Origin: Argentina anserina
Lineage: Eukaryota; Streptophyta; Magnoliopsida; Rosales; Rosaceae
Assembly (NCBI RefSeq): GCF_933775445.1
Contig: NC_065876.1
Span: 28,334,001-28,398,000, forward strand
Direction of reading: 5' to 3'
Length of the DNA: 64,000 bases
Below the pieces are notes generated by a model that was given only the letters and a program-made list of their open reading frames with translations, was not told where the DNA came from and did not search any database. The translations under genes and the position numbers were made by a program. Shown piece by piece: positions 52,617-64,000 of the stretch. Each line of letters starts with the position of its first letter. Position 1 is the first letter of the stretch.

Positions 52617-55600
52617 TCAAGCTTCAGACCCAGAGTCAGATGAGCTCAGTTCAGTAGTTGCCCCACCACAATTAGTTGCATGAGATTCGGGCAGTGTTGT
52701 AAGCTTTGGCTGCGAGCCTCGATTCAGTTTCAAAGATGGTCTCGCTTTCATATACTGCATAAAAACAGACAGTTAGTGATAATGTTCATCAGTTGGACTA
52801 TTTAGATGAGCAAAGTAACAATAAAAACTGTATACTACAATACACCATATTGCACCAGCAGTAGTATGCCAACAATATAATTATGATAACAGTTCACAGG
52901 AAAGTAGTCAGGGATGAGAATTAAATTTCTTACCTGGTCATAGAAGGCATTGATCTCTTCTTCTGTTAGACCACCATCATCACCAGAATTTTCCTCCCAT
53001 CCAAGAGACCGAAGGAAACGAGCTTCCTCTTCATCCGAATAAACTGCTACACTTGGGCCAATACCAGAGAATCTATGAACCTCTTCAGAACTATCACCAT
53101 TGTCAGTCACCTCACCACCATTTTCAATGTGAGGACTCACAAGATCACCGAATACTTCACTAGCTATGTCACCAGATTTCTCCGTGGTGGGAGATGAACT
53201 GTCAGGACCCGAGTCTGGGAGAGTAATCGAACAGTTCATGGAGGTTTTCTTCTTCAAGAGATTAAAGAAATCATTCCGGCTCTGGCCGCCTTGAGACAAA
53301 GAATGTCTCTTATCCAAAGTGGTTCCAGATCTCAGATCCAAAGCGGCCACTTTTCTTTCAACCGCCAAAAGCTTTGAATTGTTAGGGCTCCTTGAAGGAG
53401 CGGACACAACAGGAGGGGCAACAGCAAGCGGACTATTTGCTGCTCTACTGCTTGCATTACTTGTGGGGCTAGTGATATCCTTTGGAGAAGAGATACCGTT
53501 TTCCCACACTGGTTTGAGAACATGAAGCTTCCCCAGAGATGTCTTTGGAGCATCAGACTTGACAGGTCCCCCATGAATATATTGATTGGCATGGTGCGAT
53601 AGAGAGGACTGCTGCTGCCCAACCTTAACAGGTGCAATCAACTCACCAGCCCTGACTGCTGTTTTGGGCTTTAACTTGTCAGAAGAACTGAGAGCCTGAA
53701 AGATAATACAAAACTTTTAACAAAATTTAAAAAAAGATAACAGCATCTAACTGCCAGTAAACATGGGATGTCCGTGTACATAAACATAATTCCTACGATC
53801 ATTGATTTGAAACCTGAAATCTTACTAAGAAAATTTACAAGGGCACGTGATAGAATACAAGTGACATCTTAGTTGCATAGTGGAGCATATATTGCAATCA
53901 TCTGCTCAAAAAAGAAATATTCGTTTTCATGTCACCTATCCTCAATGAAGAGAACATTTTTCAAACAAAATCTGTTAACGTATATCTTTCACTTCTCCAA
54001 CCCCTTCTATCTATCAACAAAGAGATGGATGTAGTGCCCATCTTATATCAAACCTCTTAGTAACCTAGTTACTGAGTGAAGCATCTATGTATTCCTTTTC
54101 AGGATAGATAGCCTGAACTTACAACTCATTTTTTAGCGAAGTCAAACTGGCTGCACGGTGCAGAATGATACCTTTCAGGATTTAAATTAATAAACCTATT
54201 ATTCATTAATTGTCTAACACCAAATTGCAGAAGAAAATAAAAATAAAAAATAAAAACAAGAAAGAACTCCGAGAGATGAGATGAATATGCATCTGGTCTC
54301 TCAGTGTAATGCATATATATCAGTAACTAATTCTTACACGAACATAATATCTAGTGCCAAAGAGTCTGATATCACCAATCCATGACATATAGGGGGTGTG
54401 TGAAAAGGAACTTCCAACTACTAATAAAATACAAAATATTAAAAGAGAACAGTTTAACACCCATCAAACAACTTCATGCAGATATTCCACTTACTGAAGA
54501 TTTCGGCATTGAAGGTGTCACTGGTATCAATTGCCTCGACTGCTTGAGAATCAATTCTTCAAGCCTTTGTGTCTGGACAGATAACTGCACAAGAATGTGA
54601 TTTGTTAGAATAGCATAGGTACTCATTCTTCAGATATCACATAACAAATATGACCTCTCAGTTACCTGGGGAGCAGTGCGAGCTCTTGCTGGAGCTTGTG
54701 TTAATGCTTCAGCCATATTAAGACCAGCACTTGCAACGGAAGCCCCATTCACTGAAGTAGCAGCAGCAATTGGTTGAACCGAAAATGATCCTGAACTACT
54801 GCTTCCAATTATAGCATTAGGCACCTCTGCCAGAGCTGATTTAAATTGTTCTCCCCCAATCAAAGCTGAATTGCCAACAGGCAGGCTCTGAACAGCTGAG
54901 GTAAATCCCGGGGATGGGACTCTTCCAATATCAGGCACACCTTGCCTTTCTTCAGTTCCAAGTGAAGGAAAATCCTTATCAAACACAGAATTCGGAATAC
55001 CAACTCTTACCCCAGAAATCAGCCCATTGCCATTGTTATGACTGCTGTTGCTACCACTTTTTGAGTCAATAGGAGTTTTTCGGGACAGAGTTTCAGTCTT
55101 ATTCCTGGAAACCATAGACTGGGAACGCCGCAAATTGGTATACAAGCTTCCCAAAGGGTCAGAATCACGGTCCCAAGGGTCGCCAGAATTTAATCTTTCT
55201 TTTTCCTTATCACGGTGGCTTCTATTAAAACTACTGTAAGCATGCTTTGCAGAGCCATTGCTAGAACTCCTCCGGGAGTTAGAGGAGGACGAGCGGTCTA
55301 AATAAGAAGAGCGAGGGGGATCAAAGTCACTTGTGCTTCTTGAAGTTCTATTTCTCAAGTGAGCCAAGGACGGAACATCTACATAAGCATTACATAACAG
55401 TCAAGATACTTTGTGTTATACTAAAACATATATTCAGCATGTAATAGATGTCTCCACAATCCATATATGAGTGCCTGTGTAGCATAATAGCATATAAACA
55501 GACAAAATTATGAGGAACAAAAAAATTGAACAAAATCATTACCTGAAGATGATGCAATATGGTGGGTTGAACTGCCACCCCCAGTAACACCGCCTGTACT

Positions 55601-55642
55601 TCTCAGCCATTCTGGAGCTAATGCGGGTTCACTTTTCCCCAT
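52617..55642 (-). CDS. Vasculin (GPBP1)-like protein
   Basis: Five exons: 55642-55543, 55378-54666, 54584-54495, 53695-52934, 52754-52617. They join in frame to 600 residues. The start is MGKSEPALAPEWLRSTGG. Elements matching animal vasculin/GPBP1, in the same order: an N-terminal APEWL block (vasculin has APAWL), DFPSLG at about 169, a short basic helix SRNDFFNLLKKKTS at about 440 (vasculin has a KKSEFLKALKRD-like block), EEEARFLRSLGWEENSG at about 523, LTEEEINAFY at about 544, and an acidic Ser-rich end ELSSSDSGSEA. The rest is Ser/Asn/Gly-rich and probably disordered. Animal vasculin is a nuclear GC-box-binding transcription regulator. The plant protein's role is inferred only. The gene is convergent with the TMEM50-like gene. 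No defect is seen. Confidence 0.85.
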
Positions 55643-56900
55643 AAAGAGCACTGAACATGATCAGCTATAAGAACAGAAACACGTCTCACCTTCTTCACCA
55701 CCTCCACCTTTTTCCCCAATTTATTAAACTTCCACAAAGAGACTGAAGTCTCAACTATACCTATTTTCTCCACTTCACAATCAAACAGATGCGTTTAGTC
55801 TCAACTCACAACTAGGATTTCCCTCCACAAAACTTATGAATAAAGTATCCACACAGTCACTTCGAGGTGGTATATTTGCTCCTCTTCTACATAAAGTCCC
55901 CAAATTCTACACCTGGACCAAAGCCTTATTACTGCCGAATAATCAAATCGACACCTGACTAACTACACCGGCGCCATATGAACCAACTAAACCAAGTTTC
56001 CACCCACTTATTAACCGAGGGCGAGCGATGCGCAAGACCACGGCAGGGTGACCTCTATTACCACACAAAGTTATTCGAAAAAAAAACCAACACAGAGAGC
56101 AATCTGTCTACTCCTCCATCTCCGAACGAAAGATGGATTTGCAGGAGCAAAAATTGCACACACAAACACTCAGAGGACCCTCATCTCCAACTCCGAAACA
56201 CGAATAAGCAATAGCTCTGTGACTATGGCTGCACCAACCAAAACTCTCCCCCACGAAAACACCAACAGTCCAATCATACAAGGAGCACCACCAATAACAT
56301 CAACATCAACGAAAATAGAAAAACAAAAAAATAAAAAAACCTAGGGGACGGCGAAATCAGAGACTGAATGCGCTCGAAACAGAAACCCTAGCACACACAA
56401 CGAATTCCTCCTTCTCTCTGTTTCTGTAACTCTCTCTCGAACGACCTAGAGGTATTCAATCCTCCGAAATTAAACGACGGAGATTAAACTAGAGAGAGAG
56501 AGAGAGAACTAACCCTAAGGGAGGGCTGCAGTGATTGACGATTGAGACCGGAACGTAACCGTTTCGATAACCGCCCCTGCCCCTCAGTAATGGCGGTTTC
56601 GGAAGGCGGAGAGCGAGAGAGAGTCTCACAGAAGCGACGAGGCGGCAGAGAGAGAGAGAGGAGAGAGAAGGATTGGAATGAGGGGGATTAGAGTCGGTCT
56701 GGAAATTAATAGGGTTTTGTTTTCGGTTTTTGGCGAGAGAGACGAAGCGAGCGAGAGAGCGAAGAAGAGAGAGAGAGAGAGAGAGAGAGATAGGAATTGG
56801 GTTTTCGGGTGAGAGAGAGGAAGAGAGGGTGTGTTGTTTTAGTTTTAGACACTGCGGAACGAAACGTATCAAGAACAGCCTCTTCTTCTTTAGGTATAAT
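55643..56900 (-). promoter_or_regulatory. Leader and promoter region of the vasculin-like gene
   Basis: Non-coding sequence rich in GA/CT runs (56490-56510, 56650-56665, 56765-56791). A short telo-box CTAACCCTAA lies at about 56509. A leader exon near 56510, spliced to just before 55642, is plausible because the sequence after it reads like a donor and an AT/C-rich intron, but I cannot fix the ends. Confidence 0.4.
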
Positions 56901-59650
56901 TTCTTTTTCTTTTTCTTTCCTTTAATTCTACATCGAAAAAATATTTCGTTTTTTTATAACCAAATTACCAAATATATATATACCTATTTTTATTTTTATC
57001 TAGTAACACACCAAAGACCAACCCACCGGGATTAATTAATGCAAAAACGAAGAAAAGGGTGTAAGGTTAATCAGAGTTCGAGAGTGATTAGTGTGGAGGC
57101 TGATAGGTTAGCCTATGGTCCTCGGATTATAAATGGATTTAATTGGTCTATTACTCTATTGTAGAGAGAGGGAGCTAATTAAGTAACAGTGGCCTTCAGA
57201 TTAACTGCTATTAAAAAGGAGTGAAACAAGGCTCAATCAATTGAATTTCATAAAACTAAAAACAAAAATAAGAATCATGAGAGCCGACTATCGAGTAGTA
57301 ACAATAACGGGCTCTTAATTCATGCGGGTTTGTTGTTTCATATAAATAGTTCGCATCAATTTACTCTTAATCAAAGGCTTGTGTTTTTAAATCTTTTTAT
57401 TTTCATCAAGACGAGTTTTGTTTGTGAAAAGGCGTGAGTCGGGTGTCAAGTTTTCACAAGATGAGTTTGGTTGGTCTAGGTTCCAACTTCCAAAACCGAC
57501 ATCATCTTTGTTTTGTTAATGAAGTTATATTTTGATCAAAATAATTAAATAAAGACAAACTGTTGGAAACTTAAATAGAAATTGAGACCTTTTTTTTAGT
57601 TAGAAATTGAGACCTTGCAAACAGATACCTTCAACGGTAGTGATTTAATTAATGACATTAGGTCTCACTCTATCATGGAAATATACTATAATCGTACAAA
57701 CATATGTAATCTTCTGTATGTGTTTGTCTTCTTTTTCTCCTTTTAGCTCTATTTTTATGTTGTATACTTGTATATATAAGTAATCTGCAGCATGTTTGAT
57801 TAAAAAGCATGTCAAACTTGATTTGGCAGCTTATTTCGTTACACTAAATAAGAGCATAGTGTTCAAATAAAATTAGGGGATTGAAGCCTCAAATTCTGAT
57901 GATGAAGAAGAGCATGGCCAGCTAAAATTGTGCCACTGTATTGACCTCTCCGTAAGTATGAACAAAAACAATCTCGAAAGTTAGAAGGTTAGCCATGTGT
58001 GGAGAAGTATGAAGAGCTAGCATATTGTATAAATTTATTATCGAGTATATGAAATTGTAAAATATGATGCAAAGCATGAGAAACATTGATTCAATGTCAT
58101 AAACTAGGTTTCTCTATTTCTCGAAAAACTTTACATCAAGAAAAAATAGTGTCAACCAACACAAAGTGATCAAGTACACAGTTGGTAAGAGTCAACCGAC
58201 CATTATACTTAAGTTCGAATCTCGTCAACTCTGATTGGAGTTTAAATACCTATTTTTTTAGAAGTAAAAATATATTAAATAAATCAACAATATAAACTGA
58301 GGAAGAACATAGTGGTGAATGTAACTGCCACACACCCCTCCCTACCAATAACCAACTATTACAATTGACAAGAACCCAAAAAAAAGTTCATTTGTAACTT
58401 AAAACCTTCAAGAAACATTAAATATCTCCTCACAACCAATCTCAAGAAGATAACCGCTCCAATTAATAAGCATTATACACCAAAACCGCCAGCATATATG
58501 TTAAAGACAACATTCCCCATTATATCGACACCAAGAAAGAACCGACGTCAAAATAATCCATGAATATGACAAACACCATGATATGGCACACCCAATGACA
58601 CGACCGTCATCCAACCCACTAACACCCTAAACCCTCGCTCAAATGAGAAGGGACGACAAAGCACCTAAAACAAGGACATAAAAAGACCTGGGCCAAATGA
58701 CCCAAGCCACCTAAATTGACCCAATCCCAATCCCAAAACGAGCCTGGCTCTCCACAAAGTCCCAAAGAGAGAAGTAGCACCAAGATCCAGTTGACAAGCC
58801 ACTCTTCGTCCGACCACAACACCGCCGCCCTATCATCCATGTCGGCAGATGCCATAAGAGTACCACTCGAGACCATGACGGTGAGACAACCACCTACAAG
58901 AGATCAATCAAGCAACACTTGCATCAGATCCGACCTAGAATAAATACCAAGGAAGTAACCAACGCACTGCACTTCCCCAACTCCGACCGCCGCATCAACA
59001 CCATCTCAGTTCGCCACCATAGACCCCAAACGAGAACATCATTGCAACCGCACTAGGAGCCGTCGGCCTCTCCTAATCCACCATCATCAACCACCCATGT
59101 TAGGTCACCAACGTCGTAACTCCCGTCCAACGACAATGTTAATGGATGCGCTGTTGTAGAGAATAATATTTTTTTTTGCAAGAAACCCTAAAGCGATCCT
59201 ATTTTGGTGAAGCTCATGGAAGTTCGTGTCTCAAGACCTACTGTTTGAGTTTAAATCTCAATCTATTATAAGTGGTTGCATGAAAATATTTTAACATGTG
59301 ACATGGACGCGATTTAATTAAGGCCTATAAAGCCATTAAAGATACTGCTTTAATTATATATATATATAAAGTGTCAAACATTCAATAGTACATTAACAAT
59401 TGATCAGAAGAGAAAAACAAAATACAGTAAAATGTGGTGAAACTAGTAACTAGGATTGTCGCCGCGTCGCCCATTAGTATTCTCTTTAGGGTGTTGAGTC
59501 TCAACTCGATCATGAAACTCATCATGGAAAGATTGGATTGCCCATGCTGATCAAATTAAGCGGCAATCTTGATAATCAAAGTGAATCACAAAACTGAGAA
59601 ATAAGTGAAGTGCGTGATTAAAAGTTTGAAGACGTGCTGCTACGTACATT
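56901..59650. other. Intergenic with decayed retroelement-like pieces
   Basis: No gene is seen. A SINE-like fragment is at 58165-58262. A GC-richer block, 58290-59160, has long open but domain-free frames on both strands and ends, on the minus strand, in a T/A-rich tail. It may be the 3' part of an old LINE, unproven. Confidence 0.35.
58165..58262 (+). mobile_element. Possible tRNA-derived SINE fragment
   Basis: acacagttggtaagagt resembles a Pol III A box and agttcgaatctcgtc a B box at tRNA-like spacing. A T-rich end follows. No target duplication was found. Confidence 0.4.
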
Positions 59651-59651
59651 C

Positions 59652-60004
59652 TGAAAAGAAACAGATACAGTAGCAGATAGAGAAACAAACACAGCAGCAG
59701 ATCTCTCCTGCCCAAGATCAATAAGCCAACAAAGAAGAAGAACAAACCAGAAACCAGAAAATACACACAGAGATGAACTGAATGGAGACTTTTTTACTCA
59801 AAAACAGATTGTACAGGGCTGTTCTCTTTCTTCATCTTCCCAGACCAGCTAAGCTACTTCTTAAATAAAACAAAGGATAATTCTAGACACATAAGGACTC
59901 TAGAGACATCTAGTAAGTGATACAACATAGATAATGACACCATATTAAAATACATGTCTACAACATAAACTTTTCAGATTCCAAAAAGGACTTTAAAATC
60001 AACA
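59652..60004 (-). repeat. 3' LTR of the right-hand Copia element (outer end uncertain)
   Basis: It begins (minus strand) TGTTGATTTTAAAGTCC directly after the purine tract aagggggag. A TATA-like TTATTTAAG lies about 130 bp in. The outer end is a guess based on a terminal CA at 59652; other CA positions are possible. Confidence 0.5.
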
Positions 60005-63000
60005 CTCCCCCTTAAAGTTATTTTTGGAAATCAGCCCCAGCTTTGAACGCAAAAACTCGAATGGACCTTTAGATAGGATCTTTGTGAAAATGTCTGCAAC
60101 ATTGAGCTCACTCCTCACTTCCTTGTTATTGATAGTTCCATCAAGAACCTTCTCCCGAATGAAATGATGTTGAATCTTAATGTGTTTAGTTCTAGCATGG
60201 CATACTGGATTATAAGCAAGCTTAATAGCACTTTGATTATCTCCAAACAGATCAGTAGCCTTGTCAATTTGATAATAAACATCCTTGATGAGTCTTCGCA
60301 GCCAAACACACTCTTGTGCAGCAAGTGTAGCAGCCTTGTACTCTGCTTCTGTTGTAGATAAAGAGACTGCATCTTGTTTCTTGCTACACCAAGAAACACT
60401 TGTATTATTGCAAAGAAATACATAACCAGATGTGGACCTTCCTTCGTCTAAATCTCCACCAAAATCAGCATCTGTATAACCATTCAACAAGAAACCACCA
60501 CCACTTTTGTAAAAGAGACACAGATCAAGAGTAGAATTGATGTACTTGAGAATCTTCTTGGCTGCTTCTAGATGTGGTTTCCGTGGCTCTTGCAAGTAGC
60601 GGCTTACGAGTCCAACTGAAAAAGCAATATCTGGCCTTGTGATTGTCAAATAGAGAAGGCCACCAACAAGGGAACGATAGGACTTAGCATCTGGTAAGAA
60701 TGATCCTTCATCCCTCCTTAATTTCTCACTTGTGTCAAGAGGAGTAGATCTTTTCTTACTCAGTTTCAGCCCATATTTCTCAATTAGCTTTTTTGCGTAA
60801 CCTTCTTGTGATAACATAACACCATCCTTCATATTTTTCACTTCCAGGCCAAGGAAATGGCTCAGCTCACCAAGGTTCTTCATATCAAATCGAGTAGATA
60901 ATTCTGCCCTTAGCTTGGCAATCTCAACTTCATCACTTCCAGTCACTATCATATCATCCACATACAAGAGAACCACCATATGCAAGTCTCCATCCTTCTT
61001 AACAAAGAGACTAGAATCCGCCTCAGTAGAATGATAACCACAAAATTGTAAAAACTCAGCAATTTTTCCATACCATGCTCTCGGCGCTTGTTTTAGGCCA
61101 TACAAGGCTTTCTTGAGTTTACACACATGCCTGGGATGACCCTCTGATGCGTATCCTATAGGTTGCTCCATGTAAATATCCTTGTCAAGATCACCATATA
61201 GAAACGCATTTTTAACGTCGAGTTGCCATAGCTTCCAATTTTGAGAAGCTGCCAAGGAAATGACAACACGAACCGAAGTCATCTTGGCAACTGGACTGAA
61301 AGTCTCTTCATAGTCTTCTCCATAGCTTTGAGAGAAGCCACGTGCCACCAGTCTAGCTTTAAATCTATCTACGCTGCCATCAGCCTTCCTCTTCAGCTTG
61401 TAAACCCATTTACATGTAACTGGATTCACATGCTCGGGTTTTGGAACAAGATCCCAAGTCTCATTCTTAATAAGAGCATTCATTTCTTCATCCATGGCTT
61501 GTCTCCATTGATCACTTGATTTAGCTTCATCATAACAAGTAGGTTCTTCATCATCAATTGGTCCTGAGAAGAAACAGGAATAGGTGCTTGTGAAGTTTTC
61601 ATCTCGATAACGGGCCGGCTTAATGATAGTTCTTCTTGGTCTTTGATTTGCTACAACACTTGCATAACCATCTTCAGAAGCTCTTTCACCTTCAATCTCT
61701 GCTCCATTTCCATAATTAATGCTCCCCCTTTCACCTTGCTGCATATCAGATGAAATCATAGTAGTGCTAGGAACATTTGAGGATGTTGGCAAATCCACAA
61801 ATTCATAGTCTTGCAGCCTTGACTCTCCACTAGCAGCTGCCCCATAATATGAAGTAATCTCATCAAAAACAACATCTCTAGAAACAACGAAGCAGTGAGT
61901 TGTTGGATCCATGCACTTCCAACCTTTCTTCCTTTCATCGTAACCGATAAAAATGTATTTTTTCGCCTTTGCATCCAACTTCCCTCTCCTTGACTCCGGC
62001 ACATGAACATAGCAAATTGAGCCAAAGACTTTGAAGTGCTTTACACTAGGTTTTTCTCCAAACATCAACTCATAAGGTGTCTTCATATTGTTTGGACTCA
62101 AAGGCAACCGATTCATCACATAAGTTGCACACATCATACCCTCTGCCCAAAGAGCTTTAGGTAGGTTTTTAGCATGCAACCAGCTTCTACATGTCTCCGT
62201 GAGATGTCTAATTTTCCTTTCGGCAATGCCGTTTTGTTGTGGAGTCTCTGCACATGAAAGTTCCCTTCTTATTCCAAATCTGCGACAAAAAGAGAAGAAC
62301 TCATTTGAAATAAATTCTCCCCCATTGTCAGTTCGCAGCCGCTTAATCTTCAAGCCTAGAACCCCTTCAACATTTTCTTTGAACTCCTGAAACTTTAAGA
62401 AGGCATCTGATTTGTGCTTAATACAATAAACCCATGTATATCTTGAATAATCATCAACAAGTATCATCAAATAACGAAAACCAGAAAATGAAGGAGTTCT
62501 AGTAGGACCAAATAAATCACCATGAATGCATTCCAAAGGAGCCTTGCTTCTGGATTTGGAGATTCCGAATGGTAGACGATGAGACTTCCCGAATTGGCAC
62601 CCTTCACACACTTCTTTGCTGGGAAAAGTTGTCAAACTAGGCAAGCCATTCACTAAGTTCTTTTGAACCATAACTCTCAACTTAAAAAAGTTCACATGCC
62701 CCAATCTAGCATGCCACAAAGATGCATTCTCATTGCAGCTCACTTTGTCAATATAAGATGAAGATGCAGACAACACAAATGTGTCTTTTACCCTTCTACC
62801 AGTATGCACAACATCTGCCTTTATAAACTTAACATTCCGGAGAAATTTAACATCATGTGGCCCAAACAAAACACTATAACCAGCATCCACAGCATTTGGG
62901 ACAGAAAAAAGATTTTTCTTCATGCCAGGAACATGAAAAACATTATTTAGGGTGATAGAATCGTTACCTCCATCATTGATGACCACAGTGCCTTCATTCT

Positions 63001-64000
63001 CAACCTTGTGAACTGTATTGTCTGCTGTCACCATAGCTTCATTTCCAGTGTGTGGTTGTAACATGGAGAGCTTTGATTCATCACCGGTTAAATGATGGCC
63101 ACAACCGGAGTCCACAATCCAATCATTCTGGAAATTAATTGAAGCCAAGGCATTTTGAGTAGTTGATTCCACCACCGATGACGGGCCACCATTTTGAGTA
63201 GTTGATACCATGAAACATTTCCCCCAACTATCTTCATCTTCATCACGACTTGAGTCATGAGGGCCACCATTTTTCCTAGCATAATTCCCTGAATTGAGCT
63301 TCACATCACATAACCTTTTGATATGACCAGGCCTACCACACCGATGACACTTAATCTTCTTCTTGTAATAAGAGGAAGATTCACGAGGTCCATCATTGTC
63401 ATGCCTCTTAAACTCCTTCTTCTCAAATCTGAAATTCTTCTTTCCATGAGCATAGAGTGCCTCCCCGGTGTTGGAATTGCTTGATAGTGAAATCCCAGCC
63501 ATTTGTCGTGCTAGAGACTCTTGAGAAGACAACAGATTCTCAAACTCTTCCAAAGACGGTTGCCGATCCCATCCTTGAATTGAAGTGACAAAAGGAGTGT
63601 ACTCCTTTCTCAGCCCACGAATAATATGCCTTCTCACACGAGCTTCAGAAATAGGTTCATCTGAATCCAATACTGAAATTTCCGAACACAAATTTTTAAT
63701 CTTTAAGAAGAACTGAGAAATTGAAAGATCACCTTGGCTTGAATTGGCTAGTTCATTCTCCAACATTTGTAGCCGTCCAATGTCCTTCTTGTTGAATAGC
63801 CTGTTGAGAGTCTCCCAAATACCATTTGCTGAAGTGCAATTCATAATATGATCGAACAAGGCAGGAGAAATGGATTTCTTTAGTGCAAATTCTGCCTTTG
63901 CATTCAATGTTGTCCACTTCTTCAGATCTTCAGCGTTTGCTTCGATGTTCTCCGGCGGAGCTATATTAGATCCACCAACAACAGCCCATAACTCTTCTCC
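59999..64000 (-). CDS. Copia gag-pol polyprotein, 5'-partial, apparently intact
   Basis: 1,333 residues are visible with no stop or frameshift. Counting from the window edge: gag UBN2 region (WETLNRLFNKKDIGRLQMLE), CCHC knuckle CHRCGRPGHIKRLC at about 218-231, protease WIVDSGCGHHLTG at about 294, integrase zinc region LWHARLGHVNFFKLR, integrase core ECIHGDLFGP ... LRTDNGGEF ... PQQNGIAERKIRHL, reverse transcriptase KWVYKLKRKADGS ... QLDVKNAFLYGDLDKDIYME ... LYVDDMIV (about 60950-60970), and RNase H GYTDADFGGDL ... STTEAEYKAATLAA ... GDNQSAIKLA. All catalytic motifs I checked are present. Its TGA stop is made from the first bases of the 3' LTR (GAG TGT TGA). The true ATG lies beyond 64000; the first residues in view, GEELWAVVGG, are still in frame. 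Confidence 0.93.
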   Translation of the reverse strand, partial: GEELWAVVGGSNIAPPENIEANAEDLKKWTTLNAKAEFALKKSISPALFDHIMNCTSANGIWETLNRLFNKKDIGRLQMLENELANSSQGDLSISQFFLKIKNLCSEISVLDSDEPISEARVRRHIIRGLRKEYTPFVTSIQGWDRQPSLEEFENLLSSQESLARQMAGISLSSNSNTGEALYAHGKKNFRFEKKEFKRHDNDGPRESSSYYKKKIKCHRCGRPGHIKRLCDVKLNSGNYARKNGGPHDSSRDEDEDSWGKCFMVSTTQNGGPSSVVESTTQNALASINFQNDWIVDSGCGHHLTGDESKLSMLQPHTGNEAMVTADNTVHKVENEGTVVINDGGNDSITLNNVFHVPGMKKNLFSVPNAVDAGYSVLFGPHDVKFLRNVKFIKADVVHTGRRVKDTFVLSASSSYIDKVSCNENASLWHARLGHVNFFKLRVMVQKNLVNGLPSLTTFPSKEVCEGCQFGKSHRLPFGISKSRSKAPLECIHGDLFGPTRTPSFSGFRYLMILVDDYSRYTWVYCIKHKSDAFLKFQEFKENVEGVLGLKIKRLRTDNGGEFISNEFFSFCRRFGIRRELSCAETPQQNGIAERKIRHLTETCRSWLHAKNLPKALWAEGMMCATYVMNRLPLSPNNMKTPYELMFGEKPSVKHFKVFGSICYVHVPESRRGKLDAKAKKYIFIGYDERKKGWKCMDPTTHCFVVSRDVVFDEITSYYGAAASGESRLQDYEFVDLPTSSNVPSTTMISSDMQQGERGSINYGNGAEIEGERASEDGYASVVANQRPRRTIIKPARYRDENFTSTYSCFFSGPIDDEEPTCYDEAKSSDQWRQAMDEEMNALIKNETWDLVPKPEHVNPVTCKWVYKLKRKADGSVDRFKARLVARGFSQSYGEDYEETFSPVAKMTSVRVVISLAASQNWKLWQLDVKNAFLYGDLDKDIYMEQPIGYASEGHPRHVCKLKKALYGLKQAPRAWYGKIAEFLQFCGYHSTEADSSLFVKKDGDLHMVVLLYVDDMIVTGSDEVEIAKLRAELSTRFDMKNLGELSHFLGLEVKNMKDGVMLSQEGYAKKLIEKYGLKLSKKRSTPLDTSEKLRRDEGSFLPDAKSYRSLVGGLLYLTITRPDIAFSVGLVSRYLQEPRKPHLEAAKKILKYINSTLDLCLFYKSGGGFLLNGYTDADFGGDLDEGRSTSGYVFLCNNTSVSWCSKKQDAVSLSTTEAEYKAATLAAQECVWLRRLIKDVYYQIDKATDLFGDNQSAIKLAYNPVCHARTKHIKIQHHFIREKVLDGTINNKEVRSELNVADIFTKILSKGPFEFLRSKLGLISKNNFKGEC

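Larger units (their letters stand above)
59652..64000 (-). mobile_element. Copia retrotransposon, 3' part, coding frame open
   Basis: Runs off the right edge of the window. The minus-strand gag-pol frame is open from 64000 to the stop at 59999, followed at once by the 3' LTR. The 5' LTR and gag start are outside, so age and target duplication cannot be judged. An uninterrupted frame suggests a much younger copy than the Copia element at 6465-13477. The two are different families. Confidence 0.9.

Noticed and set aside
58619..58943. Overlapping frames of 60-85 codons on both strands
   Set aside because: Low-complexity tryptophan- or proline-rich readings in a GC-richer block, without a domain or splice context.
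61241..62390. Plus-strand frames of 60-90 codons in the right-hand Copia element
   Set aside because: They are antisense to the intact gag-pol frame and have no domain.

Overview
The window is plant nuclear DNA from a dicot. It shows AT-rich intergenic sequence, genes split by many short GT-AG introns, telo-box motifs beside genes, and Copia, Ty3/gypsy, hAT and Mutator-like elements. The solo LTR and the gene set would fit a rosid, perhaps Rosaceae, but this is only an impression; nothing here fixes the species.

Five genes look intact. (1) A small single-exon gene (5638-6270, +) encodes a His-rich plant-specific protein with an SPRISCMGQVKR motif. (2) A nine-exon MYST histone acetyltransferase of the HAM1/HAM2 (Esa1/Tip60) type lies at 14395-19032 (-). 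(3) A 19-exon protein with two PHD-zinc-knuckle-PHD modules, like Arabidopsis At1g77800 and related in architecture to BRPF/JADE scaffolds, lies at 35947-44529 (-). (4) A four-exon TMEM50/UPF0220-type membrane protein lies at 49870-51113 (+). (5) A five-exon vasculin (GPBP1)-like protein lies at 52617-55642 (-). For the multi-exon genes I reconstructed every intron boundary; all joins keep frame and end in a single stop.

Between the genes is a record of insertions and decay. A 2.78-kb solo LTR lies at 1026-3802. A degenerate but structurally complete Copia element lies at 6465-13477, with 504-bp LTRs and TSD tcaat. An F-box pseudogene lies at 20387-21579. A class-A heat shock factor pseudogene lacking its oligomerisation domain lies at 23385-24317. 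A second F-box-like pseudogene is split by a 4.05-kb hAT element at 25590-29641. A SINE-like insertion (31802-32002) and an F-box scrap (about 32.7 kb) follow.

Three Mutator-like non-autonomous elements carry 9-11 bp TSDs: 33103-34865, 45345-46052 and 46082-48724. The first and third are filled with degenerate short tandem arrays. The right end is a Copia element whose gag-pol frame is open from 64000 to its stop at 59999, followed by its 3' LTR; its 5' end is outside the window.

Two points of organisation stand out. The 3' end and downstream flank of the 5.6-kb gene has a diverged copy at about 35.05-35.42 kb, and that copy lacks the Copia element, so it acts as an empty site. The two chromatin genes, a MYST acetyltransferase and a PHD protein of the architecture that scaffolds MYST enzymes in animals, sit on the same strand about 17 kb apart. 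Both have AACCCTAACCCTAA telo-box sequence close to their start.
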